Shown here: positions 1 through 4,775 of the stretch, one piece after another
Position numbering within the stretch: the stretch's first letter is position 1
Layout of the letters: the number at the start of each line of letters is the position of its first letter
Assembly (NCBI GenBank): GCA_937894055.1
Contig: CALDHQ010000111.1
Span: 1-8,620, forward strand
Direction of reading: 5' to 3'
Source: an uncultured Polymorphobacter sp.
GTDB lineage: Bacteria > Pseudomonadota > Alphaproteobacteria > Sphingomonadales > Sphingomonadaceae
DNA length: 8,620 nt
Made by a program: the position numbers and the translations under genes
Notes under the pieces: generated by a model
What the model saw: the letters and a program-made list of their open reading frames with translations, nothing else
Database searches by the model: none
Told to the model about the DNA's origin: nothing

Positions 1-1
1 G

Positions 2-322
2 CTGTTCTATCAGTCCAACTACGTGTTCGGCGGCGGCGACATCAACGCGCTGTGGCATGGCGTCACCTGGACGGCGAGCGGCAACCTGCTGGTGCGCCAG
101 TCGACCAGTGACGCCGTCTACGCCAACGGCCACGCCATCAACGCCCCGTTCGGCGACCAGCACCTGACCAGCCTGCTCAGCCAGGTCAGCGCCCGCAAGA
201 CCTGGGGCTACCGCTACGAAATCTACGCCTCGCTGACCCGCGCCCAGGCGCTCGGTGCCCTCACCGCCGTCGGCGGACATGACGCCTTCTACAGCCGCGT
301 CCAGATGACCGCACGGTTCTAG
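2..322 (+). CDS. Outer-membrane beta-barrel protein, C-terminal part (5' end outside window)
   Basis: The open frame is already running at the left edge and ends with TAG at 320-322, leaving about 106 residues of a longer protein. The visible part alternates polar and hydrophobic/aromatic residues (for example GYRYEIYASLTRAQ) and ends in Arg-Phe. A C-terminal phenylalanine is the classic recognition signal of the BAM machinery for outer-membrane barrels, so this is probably the last strands of a barrel. I cannot name the family; a porin, a capsule/exopolysaccharide export barrel or a TPR-barrel protein would all fit. A GTG at 23 is in frame but is internal, because coding continues upstream of it without a stop. 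The gene is followed within about 12 bases by a strong hairpin terminator. Confidence 0.6.
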   Translation: MFYQSNYVFGGGDINALWHGVTWTASGNLLVRQSTSDAVYANGHAINAPFGDQHLTSLLSQVSARKTWGYRYEIYASLTRAQALGALTAVGGHDAFYSRVQMTARF

Positions 323-327
323 CGGCC

Positions 328-370
328 AAGAAAAAACGCCAGGCGCTCGCGCGCCTGGCGTTGGGTCTTT
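328..370. terminator. Bidirectional intrinsic terminator
   Basis: A perfect 12-bp stem (AACGCCAGGCGC at 335-346 with GCGCCTGGCGTT at 351-362) encloses a 4-base loop. Read on the minus strand the loop is GCGA, a stable GNRA tetraloop, and the stem is followed by a run of six T (complement of 331-336). That is a textbook terminator for the minus-strand gene ending at 388. Read on the plus strand it ends the barrel gene with a weaker T-rich tail (TTGGGTCTTT). It sits between two convergent stop codons. Confidence 0.85.
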
Positions 371-387
371 CGGCGAAGCCTGCCGCC

Positions 388-822
388 CTATTTGATCAGG
401 TGCAGGTACTTGGTCGTGCCGGTGGTGAAGTTGAAATTGCCCTGGGCCGAAATGCCGGTCGGCGGCACGCGAAGCGCCGTGCCTTCCGGGAAACGGCGCA
501 GGAACTTGCCGAAGATCATGTCGCCGCTGCCTTCGGTGGCGATCCAGATTTCCTCGACATCCTTGGCCGCGCTGCGCGACTGGGCGATCTTCATCGGGCC
601 CAGTTCCACCTGATCGATCGAGGGGAACTGGGCCAAGCCGTCCGCCTTCGTGGCCAGCGAACGCTCCTTGTTCCACCAGCGGCTGGTGGTCTGGGCGGCC
701 TTGCTGTTGTCGACCACGGTCAAGGTCGTGCTCGGCGTGACGCCGGTTGTGCAGGCCCGTGAGCGGGTCGCGTCGGCTTTGGACTTTGAAGCCGGCGGGT
801 TCGCGGCCATCGAGCCCGTCAT
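388..822 (-). CDS. Unrecognised protein; C-terminal part genuine, N-terminal part probably junction read-through
   Basis: The frame from an ATG at 822 to TAG at 388-390 gives 144 residues. From about residue 26 onward it reads like a normal folded, beta-rich protein (TTLTVVDNSKAAQ, SRWWNKE, DVEEIWIATEGSGDMIFGKF, ending YLHLIK). I do not recognise the family. The first 25 or so residues (MTGSMAANPPASKSK and on) are Ala/Ser/Lys-rich, lack a signal peptide, and lie antisense to a recognisable sugar-kinase fragment on the plus strand. I infer that the true N-terminus was lost at a breakpoint near 745-755. The 3' end is intact and has its own strong terminator at 335-362. No Shine-Dalgarno or promoter for the ATG at 822 is evident. 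It may be a 5'-truncated pseudogene or half of an assembly misjoin. Confidence 0.5.
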   Translation of the reverse strand: MTGSMAANPPASKSKADATRSRACTTGVTPSTTLTVVDNSKAAQTTSRWWNKERSLATKADGLAQFPSIDQVELGPMKIAQSRSAAKDVEEIWIATEGSGDMIFGKFLRRFPEGTALRVPPTGISAQGNFNFTTGTTKYLHLIK

Positions 823-1026
823 GCGCGGCGTGTTCGAGGGCCTGTGCTTTGCCTCGCGCGATTGCTATTCGGCGATGGGCGACATTCCGCGCGAGGTGCG
901 CGTCACCGGTGGTGCGGCGCGCTCGCAGGCGCTGCGCGTGATGCTGGCGAGCGTGCTGAAAGCGCCCGTGCGCAGCGTGCAGCGCGAGGAAGCGGGCGCC
1001 GCCGGTGCGGCCGCCAACGCCGCACG
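751..1026 (+). pseudogene. Fragment of FGGY-family carbohydrate kinase, C-terminal domain
   Basis: In the plus frame with codons starting at 752, the translation contains MRGVFEGLCFASRDCYSAMG, then IPREVRVTGGAARSQALR, then REEAGAAGAA. This matches the end of FGGY kinases: the conserved (E)G-hFxxRD helix, the ATP-binding TGGAARS glycine motif, and the late EEAGAAGAA helix. The tone is closest to erythritol or ribulokinase-type members, but the substrate cannot be assigned. These kinases are normally about 480-550 residues, and only about 90 remain. There is no start codon, no FGGY N-terminal domain and no normal C-terminus: the frame drifts into low-complexity Ala/Arg sequence after about 1020. 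Upstream of about 750 the same DNA codes on the other strand. I regard it as a remnant cut at both ends. The family call is fairly sure; the exact edges are not. Confidence 0.7.
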
Positions 1027-1055
1027 GAACGCCTCGCTGTGTGCGGCACGGGCGA

Positions 1056-1334
1056 ACGCAGCAGCTCGCTCGAGCCGGCGCGGTGCTCGATCTGGCGCCT
1101 TTCTTTCGGCGTCAGTTCCTCGTCCTTTGCCCATGGGCGCGGGCCACCATCGCCCGCCATCACGCGATCCAGCTCGACCTCCTCCAACAGCTCTTCCGGA
1201 AAAAAGTCCCGCTCGTCCTCTGCCTCGAGCAACTCGAGGCCCGCGACCAACCCGCCGTCGATCGCTACAGCCGCGGCGAGACGGATTTCGCCACCTTCGC
1301 CGGCGAGAGCGACTGGCCGAAGAGGACATTGTAA
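1056..1334 (+). pseudogene. Probable fragment of ChaN/Tiki-type haem-binding uptake protein
   Basis: A plus frame ending at TAA 1332-1334 contains ARHHAIQLDLLQQL, then PLVLCLEQLEARDQPAVDRY, then a TDFATFAGESDWPKR stretch. I recognise this as resembling the ChaN family (Cofac_haem_bdg, Tiki-like): His-His followed by an LLxxL helix, a hydrophobic strand ending in Glu, an (R)DQPAxDxY helix, and a short segment ending in a Trp-Pro pair. Third positions are strongly G/C in this frame, consistent with real or recently real coding. The usual N-terminal LLGE(x)HD strand is not intact upstream (there is LVLCPWARA), and the protein stops after about 75 recognisable residues, where the family normally runs to 250 or more. 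The minus strand of this stretch also has an acidic open frame, so an alternative reading exists. The family call is from memory of the motif pattern, with moderate certainty. Confidence 0.45.
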
Positions 1335-1813
1335 GGGCCTCCGGTGATGGCGAGCGGGTTGATCGGCTCGACGGTTGCAGCTTCGACAGCCGAGCGCTCG
1401 GCGCGGCGGACGATGGTGCGCGCGAGGTGCAAATAGGCGGCGGCAGCTGTGCCGCCGGGGAGGATGAACGAGGTCAGCGGTGCGAGGTTGGCGTTCATCG
1501 CGTCGATTTCGGCTTCGATGCGGTCGACCTGCGCCTGCACCGCGCGCAGCGTCATCGGCGAAGGCGCGAAATCGTCGCCGGGGGTCGCAAGGTCGGCGCC
1601 GACGTCGAACAGGTCGTTCTGGATGCGCGCCAGCATGACGTCGGCATCGGTGCCCGCGGTGTGCAGCCGGACGATGCCGAGCACCGAGTTGGCTTCGTCG
1701 ACGGTGCCATAGGCATCGATGCGCGCGTCGAACTTGGCGCGGCGCGAGCCATCGACGAGGCCGGTCGAGCCATCGTCACCGGTGCGCGTGTAGATTTTGT
1801 TGAGCTTGACCAT
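1265..1813 (-). CDS. PduO-type cob(I)alamin adenosyltransferase, C-terminus replaced
   Basis: The family transfers the adenosyl group of ATP to cob(I)alamin, giving coenzyme B12. Residues 1-19 carry the ATP-binding N-terminus (YTRTGDDGSTGL); GTVDEANS at 36-43 and the LARTIVRRAER helix at 130-140 supply conserved acidic and arginine residues. The match stops at INPLAI (151-156). Intact members continue with roughly (K/R)YLNRLSDxLFVLAR and a further C-terminal segment, which include an active-site Asn and, in the Lactobacillus enzyme, a corrinoid-pocket Phe. Here the last 26 residues (from Thr157) are antisense read-through of the neighbouring fragment. The total of 182 is deceptively close to normal family length. 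The start at 1813 is clear from MVKLNKIYTRTG and lies one base after the upstream gene's stop. Activity is doubtful. Confidence 0.85.
   Translation of the reverse strand: MVKLNKIYTRTGDDGSTGLVDGSRRAKFDARIDAYGTVDEANSVLGIVRLHTAGTDADVMLARIQNDLFDVGADLATPGDDFAPSPMTLRAVQAQVDRIEAEIDAMNANLAPLTSFILPGGTAAAAYLHLARTIVRRAERSAVEAATVEPINPLAITGGPYNVLFGQSLSPAKVAKSVSPRL
1332..1344. repeat. 13-base copy of the REP-like element terminus
   Basis: TAAGGGCCTCCGG here is identical, in inverted orientation, to the right end of the palindromic element at 3022-3034, and its last 12 bases match the left end at 2938-2949. It lies exactly where the adenosyltransferase loses family similarity (1344/1345), and its TAA is the stop codon of the plus-strand ChaN-like fragment. 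It may be the footprint of a deleted or recombined element; 13 bases in GC-rich DNA could also be coincidence. Confidence 0.5.
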
Positions 1814-1814
1814 G

Positions 1815-2015
1815 TTACGGCCGGTTTACCGCAAACAGGATGATGATGAACAGGATCGCCAGCGCCTGGAAGGCGACGCGGTAGCTCATCATCTTGTTCG
1901 ACTTGACACCGGTGATGTCCTTGCCGCTGGCCATGATGAAGATGCCGCGCGCCAGCACGCCGAGCGTGGCGAGCGCCGAAACGATCATCAGGATGATCAA
2001 AACCGTCTGCATCAT
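1815..2015 (-). CDS. HIG1-domain twin-transmembrane inner-membrane protein
   Basis: This is a 66-residue protein with two hydrophobic helices, about residues 2-29 (TVLIILMIVSALATLGVLAR) and 45-62 (FQALAILFIIILF). A polar loop, MASGKDITGVKSNKMMSYR, separates them. The hairpin topology, small size and the loop with SNKMM(S)YR are typical of bacterial HIG1_N proteins. Mitochondrial relatives associate with respiratory supercomplexes; the bacterial role is unproven. I chose the ATG at 2015 (next ATG at 2012) because a GGAAAGG sequence precedes it by about 11 bases. A longer frame to a TTG at 2051 adds unconvincing residues. The TAA at 1815-1817 is one base from the adenosyltransferase ATG, so the two genes should be co-transcribed and translationally coupled. 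This pairing is, to my knowledge, common in sphingomonads. Confidence 0.8.
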   Translation of the reverse strand: MMQTVLIILMIVSALATLGVLARGIFIMASGKDITGVKSNKMMSYRVAFQALAILFIIILFAVNRP

Positions 2016-2114
2016 GGCTGAAACTGCCTTTCCGGGGCCGAACACGGCCAAATGCGCTAATATCGAGCCTCACATGCGCGCGGACGCATCCGTTCGCAAC
2101 CATGTCATGTTGTC

Positions 2115-2154
2115 GCGCGGCACAGCCGCGCAGGACGAATCGTGGCTGCGATTC
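2115..2154. repeat. Two small perfect inverted repeats in divergent intergenic region
   Basis: GCGCGGC (2115-2121) pairs with GCCGCGC (2125-2131) around a 3-base loop. GAATCG (2137-2142) pairs with CGATTC (2149-2154) around 6 bases. Both lie in the 310-base gap between the divergent HIG1-type gene (start 2015) and the HNH gene (start 2326). Apart from these and the two dyads downstream I see no gene or RNA in the gap. The arms are short and may be chance in GC-rich DNA. Confidence 0.35.
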
Positions 2155-2200
2155 AGCAATCGGCCTTGACGAACCGCTATATCAAGTGGTGTCATGCGGT

Positions 2201-2231
2201 TGACATACGATGTGTTGTAGAGCGTATGTCA
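2201..2231. promoter_or_regulatory. Inverted repeat TGACATACG-N13-CGTATGTCA, possible operator
   Basis: Nine-base perfect arms (2201-2209 and 2223-2231) are separated by 13 bases. A further TGTCA half-site at 2190-2194 faces the left arm with a 6-base gap, so the pattern is TGTCA-N6-TGACA-N21-TGTCA. A consensus -35 hexamer, TTGACA, at 2200-2205 overlaps the left arm. I find no good -10 at 16-18 bases spacing, so a standard promoter is not established. The layout suits a dimeric regulator acting on the HNH gene or on the divergent pair. Confidence 0.45.
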
Positions 2232-2248
2232 TCGAGTTGATTTCGAGC

Positions 2249-2267
2249 GACCGCATCCGATGCGGTC
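2249..2267. promoter_or_regulatory. 19-base near-perfect palindrome upstream of HNH gene
   Basis: GACCGCATC and GATGCGGTC flank a single central C, giving 9 perfect pairs. In RNA it could fold as a 7-bp stem with a 5-base loop. No T-run follows, so it is not a terminator. It sits 58 bases before the HNH start codon and 17 bases after the TGACATACG dyad, within the probable leader. It may be a second protein-binding site or a leader hairpin. Confidence 0.45.
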
Positions 2268-2325
2268 TTGCGTGCGACAGGGCCCAAGGTTCGCGTGTTG
2301 CTCCGGCAAGGGAGCGGGCGAGCGC

Positions 2326-2934
2326 ATGTATCATCCTGATTTACTGCCCAATCACTTGGGGGCCACCAAATTCGTGAGCGGCGCACAGGCCGCGCCCGAA
2401 AGCTGCCCGGCGCTGGTGCTCAACGCCGACTACACCCCGCTGTCGTATTACCCGCTGTCGATCTGGCCGTGGCAGACGGCGATCAAGGCGGCGTTCCTCG
2501 AACGTGTCGACATCGTTGCCGAATATGACCGCGAAATCCGCTCGCCGTCGTTCGCGATGAAGCTGCCGTCGGTGATCGCGCTGCGCCAGTACGTCAAGCC
2601 GGCATCGCATCCGGCGTTCACGCGCTTCAACCTGTTCCTGCGCGACCGCTTCAGCTGCCAATATTGCGGCGCCCGCCACGACCTGACCTTCGACCATGTC
2701 ATCCCGCGCGCCTATGGTGGCCGCACGACCTGGGAAAACGTCACCACCGCGTGCGCGCCGTGCAATCTGCGCAAGGGCGGCCGCACCCCGACCGAAGCGC
2801 ACATGGCGCTGCGCCACAAGCCGTACAAACCCGCGACGTTCGAGCTGCAGGAGCATGGGCGGGCCTTCCCTCCGCATTACCTGCATTCGACTTGGCGGGA
2901 TTATTTGTATTGGGATGCGGAGTTGGAGGCCTAG
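2326..2934 (+). CDS. HNH endonuclease family protein
   Basis: This is a 202-residue protein with an N-terminal region of about 100 residues (ALVLNADYTPLSYYPLSIW is characteristic of this family) and a C-terminal zinc-stabilised HNH domain. The metal-binding cysteines are C111-x2-C114 and C143-x2-C146. The catalytic core is D123-H124 (FDHVIPRAYGG), N138 (WENV) and N147 (CNLRKGG), so all key residues are present. HNH domains cut or nick DNA with one divalent metal ion; the physiological substrate of this widespread, chromosomally conserved alphaproteobacterial member is unknown to me. I chose ATG 2326 (MYHPDLLPN) because GGGAG at 2310-2314 lies 11 bases upstream. An in-frame ATG at 2260 would add 22 unconvincing residues and would overlap the palindrome. 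It is a single-gene unit, convergent with yggS. Confidence 0.85.
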   Translation: MYHPDLLPNHLGATKFVSGAQAAPESCPALVLNADYTPLSYYPLSIWPWQTAIKAAFLERVDIVAEYDREIRSPSFAMKLPSVIALRQYVKPASHPAFTRFNLFLRDRFSCQYCGARHDLTFDHVIPRAYGGRTTWENVTTACAPCNLRKGGRTPTEAHMALRHKPYKPATFELQEHGRAFPPHYLHSTWRDYLYWDAELEA

Positions 2935-2937
2935 TTA

Positions 2938-3034
2938 AAGGGCCTCCGGCGGGCAGGCCTGAGGCCTGCACCCGATTGAAGAGCGCATAATAATTGGGTG
3001 CAGGGCCTGAGGCCCTACCCGCCGGAGGCCCTTA
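2938..3034. repeat. REP/MITE-like palindromic element in convergent gap
   Basis: A left arm beginning AAGGGCCTCCGGCGGGCAGG (from 2938, to about 2973) and a right arm ending CCCGCCGGAGGCCCTT (2996-3033) form an imperfect inverted repeat. The outer 16 bases or so and the inner GTGCACCC-like ends pair well, and the middle has small bulges around GGCCTGAGGCC. The loop at about 2974-2995 is AT-richer (GCATAATAATT). The element starts 3 bases after the HNH stop, and its right edge supplies the TAA stop of yggS. Such elements are typical of dispersed intergenic repeats, and as RNA it would form a long hairpin usable as a two-way terminator. No transposase is present. Confidence 0.75.
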
Positions 3035-3706
3035 TTCTCTAGCCCCGAACAACGCACTGCCGACGCGCACATGCGTCGCGCCGAGCATGACGGCAGTTTC
3101 ATAATCGCCCGACATGCCCATGCTGATCGCCGGCAACGCATGATCGCGTGCCAGCTTGGCGAGCAACGCAAAGAACGGTGCGGCCTCGATATCGGCGGGG
3201 GGCACGCACATCAGCCCGATGATTGGCAGGCCGGCGGTGCGCGCCGCATCGAGCAGCGCGGGCAGCTCGGCAAGCGGGCAGCCGCCCTTTTGCGGTTCGT
3301 CGCCGATGTTGACCTGAATGAAGCAGTCGGGGCGCTTGGCCTGCGCCGTCATCGCCTTGGCGAGTGCTGCGACGAGCGACGGGCGATCGACGCTGTGGAT
3401 GCAATCGAACAGCGCCACCGCATCTTCGGCCTTGTTCGACTGGAGCTGGCCAACGAGGTGGAGGCGGATGTCGTCATAGTCGGCGCGCAGGCCGGGCCAT
3501 TTGTCGGCAGCTTCGGCGACGCGGTTTTCACCGAAATCGCGCTGGCCGGCGTCGAGCAGCGGCCGGATGATATCGGCTGGGTGGGTTTTCGACACGGCGA
3601 TCAGCGTCACGCCGGCGGCATCGCGGCCGGCGATGCGCGCCGCGCGCGCGATACCGGCGCGCACGTCGGACAAGCGGCTGGCCGCGGTGGAATCGGTGCT
3701 GGTCAT
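3032..3706 (-). CDS. yggS: YggS/PLPBP family pyridoxal-phosphate homeostasis protein
   Basis: This is a 224-residue, single-domain alanine-racemase-fold protein that binds pyridoxal 5'-phosphate and buffers vitamin B6 and amino-acid pools without a known catalytic reaction; it is cytosolic. Diagnostic motifs are VTLIAVSKTHP with the PLP Schiff-base lysine K40, FGENRVAEA (about 73-81), LHLVGQLQSNKA (about 101-112), IHSVDRPSL, and the C-terminal phosphate-binding MGMSGDYETAVMLGATHVRVGSALFG. In most homologues the last is M(G)MSxDxxxAIxxGsTxVRiGtaiFG. Length is normal. The start ATG at 3706 follows the barrel gene's stop by 33 bases on the same strand, so co-transcription is plausible; no strong Shine-Dalgarno is seen. 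The stop codon TAA (3034-3032) overlaps the edge of the REP-like element, so that element may have fixed the exact C-terminus (GARE). Confidence 0.95.
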   Translation of the reverse strand: MTSTDSTAASRLSDVRAGIARAARIAGRDAAGVTLIAVSKTHPADIIRPLLDAGQRDFGENRVAEAADKWPGLRADYDDIRLHLVGQLQSNKAEDAVALFDCIHSVDRPSLVAALAKAMTAQAKRPDCFIQVNIGDEPQKGGCPLAELPALLDAARTAGLPIIGLMCVPPADIEAAPFFALLAKLARDHALPAISMGMSGDYETAVMLGATHVRVGSALFGARE

Positions 3707-3739
3707 GCTGAGAATCGGTTGGGGACGGTCGCGCCAGCG

Positions 3740-4546
3740 TCAGAAGCTGAACGCGGATCCGAGATAGACCGACGAATCGATGCGGTTGGGATCGAGCACG
3801 CCCGGCGCCAGCTGCATCGTCTGGGCGCGGACGCCACCCGACAGCGACAGGCGCGGCGACACCGCATAGGCGGCACCGACTTCGGCGGTGTAGCGACGGT
3901 CGGCAGCGCTCGACAGCGGGCTGAGCGGCAGCGTGCCACCCGATTCGGCGCCAAGCTGGAAGCTGGTCTTCCAGCTCTTGAAGCGGTAGCTCACGCCGAC
4001 ATCGACGGCTTCGCGACGCACAGGGTTGAGGCTGGCGGGTGCGACAGCATCGACGCGGCTGTAGCCGCCCGACACGGCAAAGCCCTTCCAGCCGACCGCG
4101 AGATCGACACCGTAGCCGGCCGGCGTGGTCACCAGGAATTCCGAAGGTGCCGCAGCACGCGACGTGTCGGTGACCGGTGCGACGACACGCGAGGTCACGC
4201 CCAGCGTCAGAGCCTTGCGGTTATTGCGCCCCGACGGCGTGAAGTTGTAAGCGTTTTCAATTGTTTGTGCGCGCGCAGAGGCTGCCGACTTGCCCGGCGC
4301 AGTGAAGCTGAACTTGCTGTCGAAGACCGGCGGCGTGAACGATCCGAGGCTGTTGGCGCGCAGGCGCTCGCCCGAGGTGTCGCTCTGGACGACGACTTTT
4401 TCATGCGTCGTCTTGGACTTTGTCGCGGCAACAGCAGCGACCGACGGCAGGCACAGACCGGCGACCAACAGCAATGCTGTCGTCCCCAGGCTGCGTGCAG
4501 TGCCCATCTGAGCAGTGCCCGTGCGTCGCTGTTTAGCCGCGATCAT
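3740..4546 (-). CDS. Small outer-membrane beta-barrel (porin-like) protein
   Basis: This is a 268-residue exported protein. A basic N-terminus (MIAAKQRRTGTAQMGTAR) precedes a hydrophobic core (TTALLLVAGLCLPSVAAVA) with probable signal-peptidase I cleavage around residue 40. The second half is a series of amphipathic strands ended by turns (YGVDLAVGWKGFAVSGGYSR, VDVGVSYRF, FQLGAES, YTAEVGAAYAV, LSLSGGVRAQ, SVYLGSAFSF). It ends in Phe, as outer-membrane barrels do. I would place it with porin_4-like proteins but cannot assign a solute. ATG 4546 is preceded closely by GAGGAAG; an internal ATG at 4507 (MGTARS) would give a more compact signal peptide and is a realistic alternative. It is the first gene of a possible two-gene unit with yggS. 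Confidence 0.7.
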   Translation of the reverse strand: MIAAKQRRTGTAQMGTARSLGTTALLLVAGLCLPSVAAVAATKSKTTHEKVVVQSDTSGERLRANSLGSFTPPVFDSKFSFTAPGKSAASARAQTIENAYNFTPSGRNNRKALTLGVTSRVVAPVTDTSRAAAPSEFLVTTPAGYGVDLAVGWKGFAVSGGYSRVDAVAPASLNPVRREAVDVGVSYRFKSWKTSFQLGAESGGTLPLSPLSSAADRRYTAEVGAAYAVSPRLSLSGGVRAQTMQLAPGVLDPNRIDSSVYLGSAFSF

Positions 4547-4615
4547 GCTTCCTCATATCAACGCGAATCGGAGTCGCGAACCCATCAATTGCACTAGTCT
4601 GTTGATGCGACAGAA

Positions 4616-4621
4616 ATAATA
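4616..4621 (-). promoter_or_regulatory. Possible -10 box for the barrel-yggS unit
   Basis: TATTAT on the minus strand (plus-strand ATAATA) matches the sigma-70 -10 consensus at 5 of 6 bases and lies 70 bases before the start codon at 4546. The -35 position at 17 bases spacing (TGGCAG) is poor. It lies in an AT-richer patch (about 4610-4625) of the 229-base divergent gap, which otherwise holds only the plus-strand promoter at 4703-4731. Confidence 0.25.
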
Positions 4622-4702
4622 CAAGGACTGTGGCGATTCTGCCATGAATCTGAAATCCATCGTACCGACATTGCCCGCGCCGGCGAATGCTACGTTCGGG
4701 CC

Positions 4703-4731
4703 TTTCCGTCACGGGCATGGCTGCCTATAAC
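4703..4731 (+). promoter_or_regulatory. Probable sigma-70-type promoter of DUF3576-leuS-lptE-holA operon
   Basis: TATAAC at 4726-4731 matches the -10 consensus at 5 of 6 bases. TTTCCG at 4703-4708, exactly 17 bases upstream, is a weak -35. Transcription would start near 4738, giving a leader of roughly 38 bases before the ATG at 4776. A GGGAG Shine-Dalgarno (4765-4769) sits 6 bases before that ATG. No attenuator or T-box-like leader fits in so short a space, so leuS does not appear to be riboregulated here. Confidence 0.5.
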
Positions 4732-4775
4732 AGCGGCCAACTGAACGTCAGGTTTAGCGGTTTCGGGAGTGTTTC

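Noticed and set aside
903..1250. Minus-strand acidic frame as a gene
   Set aside because: Its second half is antisense to the FGGY fragment, and its codon use is less G/C-biased at third positions than the plus frame. It is kept only as an alternative in the findings.
650..1843. 397-residue plus-strand frame spanning the mosaic and the adenosyltransferase
   Set aside because: Only about 90 residues (751-1026) resemble a protein family. The rest is antisense to the minus-strand genes and is Arg/Ala-rich, typical of shadow frames in GC-rich DNA.
2016..2051. Upstream extension of the HIG1-type gene to a TTG start
   Set aside because: The 12 added residues (AVFGPGKAVSA) do not fit the family start, and a better ATG with a Shine-Dalgarno lies at 2015.
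2200..2228. Sigma-70 promoter built on TTGACA
   Set aside because: No acceptable -10 hexamer occurs 16-18 bases downstream (CGTATG is poor). I kept the dyad rather than a promoter call.
3071..4597. 508-residue plus-strand frame
   Set aside because: It is antisense to both yggS and the barrel gene, whose products are recognisable; it is a composition artefact.
4738..4775. T-box or leader attenuator controlling leuS
   Set aside because: The leader before the first gene is only about 38 bases, with no hairpin or T-box sequence.
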